A DNA stretch of 64,000 nucleotides from assembly GCF_001040845.1 (NCBI RefSeq), contig NZ_CP011941.1:639744-703743 (forward strand). The letters are read 5' to 3'. The translations under genes were made by a program, and so were the position numbers. How positions within the stretch are numbered: position 1 is the first letter of the stretch; each line of letters begins with the position of its first letter. Of this stretch, positions 56,063 to 64,000 are shown in pieces. Source of the DNA: Synechococcus sp. WH 8020 (lineage in GTDB: Bacteria; Cyanobacteriota; Cyanobacteriia; PCC-6307; Cyanobiaceae). The notes beneath the pieces were generated by a model, which made no database searches, was not told where the DNA came from, and saw nothing but the letters and a program-made list of their open reading frames with translations.

Positions 56063-56830
56063 ATGAATCCTCTGGGAAGGGCCGTCGCCACTCGCCGAAG
56101 CACCCGGGATGACATTCCTGTCGCCCGTCGCTCGAAGCCTGCTTCTCGTCAGCGCCCCAGCGGGTTTGGTGTTTTTTTGGCGTGTCTTCTTGTTGGTGGA
56201 GGCAGTTTGGCTGCTGTTTGGCTAGGCCCCGGTTTGCTGGCAGGTCGTTCCTTTTTGTTTTCCTCGGATCCGATTCCAGTGGTGGAAGGGATTGAAGCGC
56301 CGCCGGATCAAGACGGTCGTCTGCTTGGACATTTCCCTTATGACGAAGCGATTGCCAACCAACTTGTGCCTGTTGAGGCTGGAATTGAGTTGCATCAGGA
56401 TGCAGCACTTGCGTTGGATTCAATGCGTCGTGCTGCTGCCTCCGATGGAATCGATCTCAGGTTGATCAGTGGCTATCGCTCTCATGATTTGCAGCAGGGG
56501 ATTTTCTTTGATGTGAAATCAGAACGCAATCAAACCGCCGAAGAACGGGCAAAGGTTTCGGCTCCACCGGGTTATTCCGAACACAGCACTGGCTATGCGA
56601 TTGACCTTGGTGATGGCAGCCGACCCGATACGAATCTTTCGGTTTCGTTTGAGACGACTCCTGCATTTCGTTGGTTGCAGGATTACGCCGCTAGTTATCA
56701 CTTCACGCTGTCCTTTCCCAAGCTGAATCCTCAGGGTGTGAGTTATGAGCCTTGGCATTGGCGTTTTGAGGGGTCTGCCGAGGCTTTGCGTCAATTTGAA
56801 CCTGCACGTCAGCTGGCTCTTGGGCGTTGA
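56063..56830 (+). CDS. VanY-family D-alanyl-D-alanine carboxypeptidase, membrane anchored
   Basis: 255 residues from ATG 56063; a TTG at 56048 is also in frame. A basic N-terminus is followed by one membrane helix near residues 31-55 (GVFLACLLVGGGSLAAVWL), then the periplasmic M15B domain with LRLISGYRSHDLQQ, the zinc motif SEHSTGYAIDLGD near 175 and EPWHWRF near 230. It trims terminal D-Ala from peptidoglycan stem peptides. Its stop overlaps the TTG start of the next gene (TTGA). Confidence 0.92.
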   Translation: MNPLGRAVATRRSTRDDIPVARRSKPASRQRPSGFGVFLACLLVGGGSLAAVWLGPGLLAGRSFLFSSDPIPVVEGIEAPPDQDGRLLGHFPYDEAIANQLVPVEAGIELHQDAALALDSMRRAAASDGIDLRLISGYRSHDLQQGIFFDVKSERNQTAEERAKVSAPPGYSEHSTGYAIDLGDGSRPDTNLSVSFETTPAFRWLQDYAASYHFTLSFPKLNPQGVSYEPWHWRFEGSAEALRQFEPARQLALGR

Positions 56831-59394
56831 ACACAGCATCTTTCCCAGAATTGCTTTCCCCAGCTGGGGATTGGAAGGCCTTGATAGCTGCTGTCTCCAA
56901 CGGTGCTGATGCTGTTTATTTCGGCGTGGAGGCCTTTAATGCTCGACTTCGCGCAGACAATTTTCAGCTTGTTGAGCTGCCCGAGATCATGGCTTGGCTT
57001 CACGCCCGTGGAGTGAAGGGATTTCTCACAGTGAATGTTCTGATCTTTGCTGATGAGTTAGATCAGGCTTCCCAGCTGCTTTTGGCTGCAGACCAGGCTG
57101 GTGTTGATGCTCTGATCGTGCAGGACTTAGGGCTTTGCCTTCTCGCGAAAGCTCTTGTGCCCTCTTTATCCCTGCATGCATCCACTCAGATGTCGATTAC
57201 GAGTGCCGCTGGTGTGGCACAGGCAGCGGCTGCGGGTTGTGAGCGGGTTGTGCTGGCGAGGGAATTAGCCCTACGCGACCTTGAGCGTCTGCAAAATCAA
57301 CTGCGGGAGAGATCCCTTTCCATGCCCCTAGAGGTGTTTGTGCATGGAGCCTTATGCGTGGCCTATTCCGGTCAGTGCCTTACTAGTGAATCCCTGGGCC
57401 AGCGCAGTGCCAATCGTGGTGAATGTGCACAGGCTTGTCGTCTTCCCTATGAATTGTTGGTGGATGGTGAATCCCTCGATCTCGGGGATCAAAGGTATTT
57501 ACTGTCTCCCCAGGATCTCTCCGCGTGGCCGCTCCTGGCTGATTTGGTGAAGCTCGGAATCAGTAGTTTCAAGATCGAAGGACGGCTCAAGGACCCCACC
57601 TACGTGGCGTCGGTAACGGATGCCTATCGCCGCAGTCTCGATGGCTTGGATTGTGATGCTGTGGAGATTCAACGCCAGCTTGAGCTTGGTTTCTCCAGGG
57701 GGTTGTCCACAGGTTGGCTCCAGGGAATTGATCACCGTTCTCTCGTGCATGGTCGCTGGAGCAAGAAGCGTGGACCGGTGATTGGTGCTCTGGTTCGAGT
57801 GGAGCCCAAAGGTTGGTTGGTGTTGCGTTGCACAGAAAGCCTGCGCAATGGTCAGGGTTTGGTTCTTGAAGCGAACGATCGTGAGCACGACCCTCTGGCC
57901 CCTCCTCGTGAGATCGGAGGACGGGTGATGGAGGTTCAGACGATGCCGAAGGGACTCATACGCTTGCGGCTTGGTCCGGGCCGTGTTGAGGTGTCGGGCT
58001 TGCGATCAGGCTCTCCGGTTTGGCTCACCAGTGATCCGCAATGGCAAAGCACCTGGCAGCGTCGATCGGAACGCGTGATGTCTCCGCTTGAACGAGGTCT
58101 TCGGGTTCGTGTGACCGGGCAGGAGGGGCAACCCCTGGTTCTTGAGCTGGTTGCCCCTGTTTTGCCGAATGGAGTGTGCTGCAGCGTGACCAGTCAGGCC
58201 GTTTTGGAGAAAGCCCGTGATCACGGTTTGGATCGTGAGCGTTTGCTCGCTCAGCTTGGGCGTTTGGGAGGCACGGGCTGGCGTCTTGAGCATCTGGAAA
58301 CCGACCTCGGCTCAGCCTTATTTCTTCCCGTTGCTGAGCTGAACAGGATGCGACGCTCGCTGTTGCAACAGATGGCCGATGGAGGACTAACCGCGGTCTC
58401 CCAACCGCCTGCAATGCATTCGGTTTTAGAACCATTGGAGTCTCAGCCCATCGTTGCGGCCACCCTTGAGCGCTTGGCTGATTGGCGGGACTCAGCAGTG
58501 CAGCAATCCGATTCGCCATCGTTGGTTGTGCTTGTTCGGAGCCTCGAGCAGTTGCGTGCTCTTCAGGACATTGGCGAGGGACCGATTACCTCGGTTGTTG
58601 CCGATTTAGAGCATCCGAAGGAGCTCAAGGAAGCTGTGGCCATAGGCCGGGGCTGCTGGCCAGAGGGGATTTGGTTGGCAGGGCCTCGTATCACCAGACC
58701 TGGAGAACGCTGGATGTTGGAACCACTTCTCAAAGCGAAAGCGGATGGTTATCTCGTGCGAAACGCAGATCAGCTGGAATTACTGACTGGCCAGGCCCCC
58801 TGCGCTGGCGACTTCACCTTGAATGTTGCCAACCCCCTCAGTTTGCTTTGGTTCCTTGAGACCTGGGGGCTGAATCGGGTCACAGCCAGTTGTGATTTGA
58901 ACCTCAGCCAATTGCTTGATTTAGTCCAGGCTTCTGCGCCGGAACGGATGGAAGTGGTCCTGCATCAACACATGCCGCTCTTCCACATGGAGCACTGTTT
59001 GTTTTGTTCGTTTCTTTCGGAAGGCCACGATCACACCGATTGCGGAAGGCCCTGTGAGCATCACACCGTGATGCTGAGAGATCGAAGTGGGGTGGAGCAT
59101 CCACTGAAAGCGGATCTTGGCTGTCGCAATACCCTCTTTAATGGCAAGCCTCAGACAGGGGTCGAGGCCCTAGACGAGCTGCGTCAAGCAGGTATTCGAC
59201 GTTATCGCTTGGATCTCCTTGATGAAGAGGCCGAGGCAACACGTCGGCGGGTTCAGCTCTACAGCGATGCACTTTTGGGACGCACGTTGTCAGCCGACGT
59301 TTGGAAGCGAGAGCAAATCGATCACAGACTCGGAGTGACGCGTGGCAGTTTGCGCATCGGGCGCGAAAATCAATCGTTACCAGTCTCACTTTGA
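56827..59394 (+). CDS. Peptidase U32 family protein
   Basis: 855 residues, TTG start overlapping the previous stop by four bases. The N-terminal half is the U32 domain: FPELLSPAGDWKALIAAVSN, GADAVYFGVEAFNAR, and the cysteine block VFVHGALCVAYSGQC with RGECAQACRLPY. The C-terminal half (about 380-855) is the longer, cyanobacterial-type extension, with a second cysteine cluster HCLFCSFLSEG and CGRPCEHH near residue 720. Several U32 proteins are now known to be tRNA or rRNA hydroxylases rather than proteases, and the cysteines suggest an iron-sulfur cluster; which activity applies here is unknown. Confidence 0.9.
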   Translation: MNTASFPELLSPAGDWKALIAAVSNGADAVYFGVEAFNARLRADNFQLVELPEIMAWLHARGVKGFLTVNVLIFADELDQASQLLLAADQAGVDALIVQDLGLCLLAKALVPSLSLHASTQMSITSAAGVAQAAAAGCERVVLARELALRDLERLQNQLRERSLSMPLEVFVHGALCVAYSGQCLTSESLGQRSANRGECAQACRLPYELLVDGESLDLGDQRYLLSPQDLSAWPLLADLVKLGISSFKIEGRLKDPTYVASVTDAYRRSLDGLDCDAVEIQRQLELGFSRGLSTGWLQGIDHRSLVHGRWSKKRGPVIGALVRVEPKGWLVLRCTESLRNGQGLVLEANDREHDPLAPPREIGGRVMEVQTMPKGLIRLRLGPGRVEVSGLRSGSPVWLTSDPQWQSTWQRRSERVMSPLERGLRVRVTGQEGQPLVLELVAPVLPNGVCCSVTSQAVLEKARDHGLDRERLLAQLGRLGGTGWRLEHLETDLGSALFLPVAELNRMRRSLLQQMADGGLTAVSQPPAMHSVLEPLESQPIVAATLERLADWRDSAVQQSDSPSLVVLVRSLEQLRALQDIGEGPITSVVADLEHPKELKEAVAIGRGCWPEGIWLAGPRITRPGERWMLEPLLKAKADGYLVRNADQLELLTGQAPCAGDFTLNVANPLSLLWFLETWGLNRVTASCDLNLSQLLDLVQASAPERMEVVLHQHMPLFHMEHCLFCSFLSEGHDHTDCGRPCEHHTVMLRDRSGVEHPLKADLGCRNTLFNGKPQTGVEALDELRQAGIRRYRLDLLDEEAEATRRRVQLYSDALLGRTLSADVWKREQIDHRLGVTRGSLRIGRENQSLPVSL

Positions 59395-59458
59395 GATAGC
59401 ATGTCGCGGCTGCGCCTGCGGGCGTTCCCAAGTTTCCCTTAATAACGTTACGGACCTC

Positions 59459-61261
59459 ATGAGCGCCTCGAATAAGGCGATTCGCAATATTGCGATCATC
59501 GCCCACGTGGATCACGGCAAAACCACTCTTGTGGATGCCCTGCTCAGCCAGTCCGGAATCTTTCGCGACAACGAGGCCGTCCCAACATGCGTCCTTGACT
59601 CCAATGATTTGGAGCGTGAGCGCGGAATTACCATTCTTTCGAAGAACACTGCAGTTACCTATAACGACACGAGAATCAATATTGTTGACACCCCTGGGCA
59701 CGCTGATTTCGGTGGTGAAGTTGAGCGTGTGCTTGGCATGGTCGATGGATGTTTGCTCATCGTTGATGCCAATGAGGGGCCCATGCCCCAAACCCGTTTT
59801 GTGCTCAAAAAAGCCCTCGAACAGGGTTTGAGACCGATTGTTTTTGTTAACAAAATTGACCGTGCGCGCGTTGATCCAGAAACCGCTGTCGATAAGGTAC
59901 TTGACCTTTTTCTAGAGTTAGGTGCTGATGACGATCAGTGTGATTTTCCCTATTTATTTGGCAGTGGATTAGGAGGCTTCGCAAAGCCCGACATGAAAAC
60001 AGAGAGCGACAACATGCGTCCTCTCTTTGATGCCATCTTGCGTCATGTACCACCTCCAGTTGGTGATCCTGAGAAGCCACTACAGCTTCAAATTACTACC
60101 CTCGATTATTCAGACTTCCTCGGTCGAATTATTATTGGACGGGTCCATAATGGTGTTATTAGACAGGGGCAAAGAGCGACACTCATTAAGGATGATGGAA
60201 GTGAAAAGAAAGGTCGTATAAGCAAGCTTTTAGGCTTTGAAGGCTTACAAAGAGTAGATATTGCAGAAGCGTCTGCCGGAGACCTTATTGCTGTTGCTGG
60301 TTTCGACGATGTCAACATTGGCGAGACGATTGCCTGCCCTGACGAACCAAAAGCGTTACCCCTTATCAAGGTTGATGAGCCCACGCTTCAAATGACCTTT
60401 GTGGTCAATGATTCTCCTTTTGCAGGAAAAGAGGGCAAGTTTGTAACGAGCCGCCAGCTGCGAGATCGTTTGCAACGTGAACTGCTCACGAATGTTGCCT
60501 TACGCGTTGAAGATACCGATTCTCCGGATCGTTTCTCTGTTTGTGGTCGCGGTGAGCTTCATCTCGGCATCTTGATCGAAACGATGCGGCGTGAAGGCTT
60601 TGAATTTCAGGTCTCTCAACCACAGGTGATTTTCCGCACGATCGACGGCACGCCTTGTGAGCCTGTTGAAACACTGGTGATGGATGTTCCTGAAGCAGCA
60701 GTTGGTAGCTGCATTGAAAAGCTTGGAACTCGAAAAGGGGAAATGCAAAATATGGAAACCGGCGCTGACAACCGCACGCAACTTGAATTCGTTGTTCCTT
60801 CCAGGGGACTGATTGGTTTCCGTGGTGAATTCATTCGCGCCACTCGCGGAGAAGGAATTATGAGCCATTCGTTTTTTGAATATCGTCCGATGGTGGGGGA
60901 TTTTGAGACTCGAAGGAATGGCGTTTTGATTGCATTTGAAGAAGGCACAGCTACTTTCTATGCTCTAAAGGGAGCAGAGGATCGTGGACAATTCTTTATC
61001 ACTCCGGGCACTAAAGTCTATAAAGGAATGATTATTGGTGAGAATACTCGTCAACAAGATATGGAAATTAATATCTGTAAGGCTAAGCAGGTCACTAACA
61101 TTCGTTCCGCTGGCGCAGATGTTTTGGATACGCTCCAGTCTCCGATTCAGATGACGTTAGAGCGTGCCTTGGAATATATCGGACCTGATGAAATGCTTGA
61201 AGTCACACCTGAATCCATGCGGTTGAGAAAATTACCAGCTAAAAAAATGGCTAAGCGTTGA
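59459..61261 (+). CDS. typA: Ribosome-associated GTPase TypA/BipA
   Basis: 600 residues from ATG 59459; an in-frame ATG upstream at 59342 lies within the U32 gene and is not conserved-looking. It is a translational GTPase involved in ribosome assembly and stress adaptation. G1 [10 protein letters not shown], switch ERGITI, G3 [14 protein letters not shown] and G4 VNKIDRAR are intact, and the C-terminal BipA-specific region ends with a Lys-rich tail. Its stop overlaps the TTG start of the DUF309 gene. Confidence 0.97.
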   Translation: MSASNKAIRNIAIIAHVDHGKTTLVDALLSQSGIFRDNEAVPTCVLDSNDLERERGITILSKNTAVTYNDTRINIVDTPGHADFGGEVERVLGMVDGCLLIVDANEGPMPQTRFVLKKALEQGLRPIVFVNKIDRARVDPETAVDKVLDLFLELGADDDQCDFPYLFGSGLGGFAKPDMKTESDNMRPLFDAILRHVPPPVGDPEKPLQLQITTLDYSDFLGRIIIGRVHNGVIRQGQRATLIKDDGSEKKGRISKLLGFEGLQRVDIAEASAGDLIAVAGFDDVNIGETIACPDEPKALPLIKVDEPTLQMTFVVNDSPFAGKEGKFVTSRQLRDRLQRELLTNVALRVEDTDSPDRFSVCGRGELHLGILIETMRREGFEFQVSQPQVIFRTIDGTPCEPVETLVMDVPEAAVGSCIEKLGTRKGEMQNMETGADNRTQLEFVVPSRGLIGFRGEFIRATRGEGIMSHSFFEYRPMVGDFETRRNGVLIAFEEGTATFYALKGAEDRGQFFITPGTKVYKGMIIGENTRQQDMEINICKAKQVTNIRSAGADVLDTLQSPIQMTLERALEYIGPDEMLEVTPESMRLRKLPAKKMAKR

Positions 61262-61617
61262 GCGTTCAAGTCGATCCCCGATTCCAGCAGGCCGTCGATC
61301 TATTCAATCGACGTGCCTGGTATGAAGCCCATGATGCGTTTGAGGAGATCTGGCATGAAACGGCCGGTCCCGAACGTCGATTACTTCAAGGAATTCTGCA
61401 AATTGCAGTTGCTCATGTTCACTTAGAACGGGGCAATCTCAGAGGCGCAACAATTTTATTAGGTGAAGGTGTAGGACGCCTTTCCTCGGCTATTCCAGGA
61501 GATCTTGGTCTCGATCTGCCTTTGGTTCGAGATCAGGCCCGTTTGATATTGGAAGCACTTCAACAGGAGACCGATCCTGTCGCACTTCCAGTTCCTGAGT
61601 TGCGTGACCACTCTTAG
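61258..61617 (+). CDS. DUF309 family protein
   Basis: 119 residues, TTG start within the typA stop (TTGA). The DUF309 core FNRRAWYEAHDAFEEIWHE near residue 16 and LLQGILQIAVAHVHLERGN near 42 are clear; the family is all-helical with conserved His and Glu (EAHDxxE, W-H-E) that could bind a metal. The function is unknown in cyanobacteria and plants, where it is common. It probably is cotranslated with typA. Confidence 0.9.
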   Translation: MSVQVDPRFQQAVDLFNRRAWYEAHDAFEEIWHETAGPERRLLQGILQIAVAHVHLERGNLRGATILLGEGVGRLSSAIPGDLGLDLPLVRDQARLILEALQQETDPVALPVPELRDHS

Positions 61618-61656
61618 GTTCTTCTGTACATTGGCTGGGATCATGAGGGTGTCCTG

Positions 61657-62109
61657 ATGTTTTTTCCTTCCCTCACCCCTGTAATGACCACTTGGACTGC
61701 CAAACTCTCATCACTCGCTGCCTTGTTGGTTTTTTCTGGTGCTGTTCTTCCTGTGAGTGCGCAGACAGCAGCAGGTGAAGACAGCTTGATCACGATCGAA
61801 TCGGATACACAAAGTGCTGACAACATCACGGGTGTCGTCACCGCTGTTGGCAATGTTCGGATCGTTTATCCCTCTCGTGGGATGGTGGCAACCTCCCGTC
61901 AGGCGCAGTACTTCAGCAGGGAATCGATGCTTGTATTAAGCGGAGATGTGGATGTGGTTCAGGACGATGGAAACAGTATTCGTGCTGAACGGGTCACCTA
62001 CAACCTTGATGATGAACGTGCTCTGGCGAAGCCCATCCCAGGTCAGCAAGTTCAGTCGACCCTGCTGTTAAAGCAGAGCCCTGACTCGCAGACTCCCCTA
62101 ACGCCATGA
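61657..62109 (+). CDS. lptA: LptA/OstA-like periplasmic lipopolysaccharide transport protein
   Basis: 150 residues from ATG 61657, preceded by GAGG at eight bases; ATG 61684 is an alternative. A signal peptide (LSSLAALLVFSGAVLPVSA) precedes the beta-jellyroll OstA domain with ITIESDTQSADN, VGNVRIVYP and LSGDVDVVQDDGNSIRAERVTYN. In the Lpt bridge it carries lipopolysaccharide from the inner to the outer membrane. The stop overlaps the lptB start by four bases (ATGA). Confidence 0.88.
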   Translation: MFFPSLTPVMTTWTAKLSSLAALLVFSGAVLPVSAQTAAGEDSLITIESDTQSADNITGVVTAVGNVRIVYPSRGMVATSRQAQYFSRESMLVLSGDVDVVQDDGNSIRAERVTYNLDDERALAKPIPGQQVQSTLLLKQSPDSQTPLTP

Positions 62110-62834
62110 GTTTGAGTCTCGATCAGGTCACATTGACTCTTGGTGGCCGGACATTGGTTCGCTCTCTTTCACTCACCTTGAAGCCTGGTGAGGTGATTGG
62201 CCTGCTTGGGCCTAATGGGGCAGGCAAAACCACCAGCTTCAATTTAGTGATTGGGCTGTTGCGTCCTGATCGTGGTCAAGTTCTGCTGGACGGACATCCC
62301 GTTGCGGATCTTTCGATGCCCCAAAGGGCTCGTCTTGGAATTGGCTACTTGCCTCAGGAACCCAGTGTGTTTCGCCAATTGACCGTTCAAGAAAATCTTG
62401 AATTGGTGTTGGCTCAAAGCGGACTTTCCAAAGTTGATAGTCATCATCGACTCCAACAATTAATCGAGGATTTTCATCTCGAACCGTTCATCCACCGTTG
62501 CGGCTATCAGCTTTCAGGTGGTGAACGAAGGCGCTGCGAAGTGGCCCGTGCCCTCGCTGTTGGTTTGGAGGGTCCTCGCTATTTACTCCTTGATGAACCC
62601 TTCGCTGGGGTTGATCCGTTGGCGGTGGCGGATCTTCAGCAAATGATCCATGGATTACGCCAGCGAGGAATGGGCATTCTCATCACTGACCATAACGTCC
62701 GCGAAACCCTTGCAATTACTGATCGGGCCTACATTTTGACGGATGGCAGCATCCTCGCTTCAGGTCGTTCCGATGAAGTCGCCCATGACCCACTGGTACG
62801 TCGTCACTATCTCGGGGAGGGTTTTCAGCTTTGA
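62106..62834 (+). CDS. lptB: Lipopolysaccharide export ATP-binding protein
   Basis: 242 residues. All motifs of LptB are present: Walker A GPNGAGKTT near residue 39, Q-loop LPQEPSVFRQLTVQENL near 82, signature LSGGERRR near 137, Walker B YLLLDEPFAGVDP near 160, H-loop ITDHNVRETL near 195. It energises the LptFG permease. ATGA overlap with lptA and TTGA overlap with the following permease gene show a tightly coupled operon. Confidence 0.97.
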   Translation: MSLSLDQVTLTLGGRTLVRSLSLTLKPGEVIGLLGPNGAGKTTSFNLVIGLLRPDRGQVLLDGHPVADLSMPQRARLGIGYLPQEPSVFRQLTVQENLELVLAQSGLSKVDSHHRLQQLIEDFHLEPFIHRCGYQLSGGERRRCEVARALAVGLEGPRYLLLDEPFAGVDPLAVADLQQMIHGLRQRGMGILITDHNVRETLAITDRAYILTDGSILASGRSDEVAHDPLVRRHYLGEGFQL

Positions 62835-64000
62835 ACCATGATCTTTGGATTTCAGCTCAACGTCAGCTCCGCAGGCTTGTTCATCGAATTCCTTTAATTG
62901 ATCGTTGGCTCCTTGGAGAATTAATCGGGCCCTTGTTGTTTGCTCTTACAGCATTCACGGTGGTGTCTCTCTCCGTCGGGGTGATGTTTGACCTGGTTCG
63001 CAAGATTGTTGAATCGAACCTCCCTTGGACGATCGCTGTTCAAGTGCTGTTGCTGAAATTGCCAAGCTTTTTGGTGATTTCCTTCCCAATGGCCACGTTG
63101 ATGGCATCCCTGCTTGCTTATAGCCGTCTTTCTGCCAATAGCGAGCTGACTGCTCTTCGAAGCGTTGGTGTAACAGCAAGTCGAATGGTTGCTCCTGCAA
63201 TCGCCTTGGCTCTTTTGATGACAAGCCTGTCATTTCTTTTCAATGATGTGATCGTGCCACGAACAAACCGGTCTGCTGAATTCACATTACAACGAGCCCT
63301 TGGTAAAGCCATTGCTGCTGAGAAGGGTGATAATATTGTTTATTCTCGGTTTGGGCGAGTCGCTAAATCTGATGGTGAATCTAGTAAGGGTTTAACACAA
63401 TTATTCTATGCAAGAGAATTCGAAGACGGAACAATGATTGGTGTTACCGTCTTGGATTTTTCTCGATTTGGTTTCACTCAGATGCTTGTCGCAGATAAGG
63501 CCAACTGGAATGAATCTCAGGCTAAGTGGGAATTTAATGATGGAAAAATTCTTACCCTCACTCCATCAGGAAGCACTACATCAGCTGATTTTGATCGATA
63601 CCTCTACCCACTAAGTCCTGCGCCACTACGGATCGCGAAATTGCCAAAAGACGCTAACAACATGACTGTATCCGAAGCTGTAGAGGCTGAACAACTTCTG
63701 TCTGATGCTGGGGACCGAAAAGAAGCTCGCAGGCTCAGAGTTCGAATCCAAGAGAAATTCACCGTCCCAATGGCTTGTTTGGTATTTGGTTTGATCGGTT
63801 CGAGTCTTGGTGCAAAGCCCAACAGCAGAACGAGTCGGAGTCAAGGTTTTGGGATCAGTGTGGTCCTAATTTTTGTTTACTATGTTTTGAGCTTTAGTTT
63901 TAGTTCACTCGGCGTCAAAGGGACATTGGCTCCCTTTCTGGCCGCTTGGGGGCCAGTATTGATTTCTCTTGCAGCTGGCGGAGTGTTGTTGCGCCAGGCA
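62831..64000 (+). CDS. LptF/LptG family permease (3' end outside the window)
   Basis: 390 residues visible, open to the window edge. The TTG start overlaps the lptB stop. The YjgP/YjgQ pattern is seen: a membrane helix near residues 26-50, then LVRKIVESNLPW, helices near 58-90 (VLLLKLPSFLVISFPMAT), LLAYSRLSANSELTALRSVG, a periplasmic domain of about 150 residues, and returning helices from about 310. Cyanobacteria usually carry a single such gene serving as both subunits, so LptF or LptG cannot be told apart. Confidence 0.93.
   Translation, partial: MNHDLWISAQRQLRRLVHRIPLIDRWLLGELIGPLLFALTAFTVVSLSVGVMFDLVRKIVESNLPWTIAVQVLLLKLPSFLVISFPMATLMASLLAYSRLSANSELTALRSVGVTASRMVAPAIALALLMTSLSFLFNDVIVPRTNRSAEFTLQRALGKAIAAEKGDNIVYSRFGRVAKSDGESSKGLTQLFYAREFEDGTMIGVTVLDFSRFGFTQMLVADKANWNESQAKWEFNDGKILTLTPSGSTTSADFDRYLYPLSPAPLRIAKLPKDANNMTVSEAVEAEQLLSDAGDRKEARRLRVRIQEKFTVPMACLVFGLIGSSLGAKPNSRTSRSQGFGISVVLIFVYYVLSFSFSSLGVKGTLAPFLAAWGPVLISLAAGGVLLRQA

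Overview
The window reads as chromosomal DNA of a marine picocyanobacterium of the Synechococcus type. The sequence carries the chlorophyll genes chlH and chlP, a high-light-inducible protein, a phycobilisome linker protein, class II (B12-dependent) ribonucleotide reductase, ferredoxin-type sulfite reductase, type III glutamine synthetase and several cyanobacterium-restricted families (DUF2949, DUF3038, DUF4335, DUF3531, CPP1-like). Genus is an inference from gene content; the strain cannot be fixed from this alone.

Layout. 1-2.7 kb: the C-terminal end of a very large EF-hand surface or secreted protein, an acidic protein that resembles its tail, and an atypical response regulator. 2.8-10.7 kb: chlH, dapB, a membrane protein, an Hli protein, a UbiH-like monooxygenase, DUF2949 and apt. 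10.8-13.9 kb: an AT-rich acyltransferase gene (surface polysaccharide modification) and 1.1 kb without a gene. 13.9-20.7 kb: a DUF3038/DUF4335 operon, EF-hand protein, a two-component pair, polyphosphate kinase 2 and a ZIP-like transporter. 20.7-26.9 kb: three very small ORFs, a CpcG/CpcL-like rod linker with a C-terminal membrane helix, glnN followed at once by a degenerate staphylococcal-nuclease-fold protein, and a DUF938 methyltransferase. 26.9-35.6 kb: a sparsely coding accessory stretch of small proteins, orphan terminators, a second nuclease-fold protein, a group 2 sigma factor, and at least two apparently frameshifted genes, one of them an LCAT-like lipoprotein lipase. It ends at tRNA-Ser(UGA). 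35.9-64 kb: dense core genome with nrdJ, prfC, hslO, rpsB-tsf, recG, vanX-like, sir/glyS (divergent), chlP, vanY-like, U32 peptidase, typA, DUF309 and lptA-lptB-lptF.

Functional themes: chlorophyll synthesis and light stress (chlH, chlP, hli, CPP1-like, CpcL-like linker); envelope building and remodelling (acyltransferase, VanX/VanY-type peptidases, Lpt operon, surface protein); translation (rpsB, tsf, prfC, glyS, typA, tRNA-Ser); nitrogen, sulfur and phosphorus metabolism (glnN, sir, ppk2).

The most interesting objects are the membrane-anchored CpcL-like linker, the doubly frameshifted LCAT-like lipoprotein (one break in an A8 run), the receiver domain lacking its key residues beside the giant surface protein, the nuclease-fold protein without catalytic residues behind glnN, and orphan terminators that suggest unannotated small RNAs. 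No CRISPR array, insertion sequence or integrase was seen.
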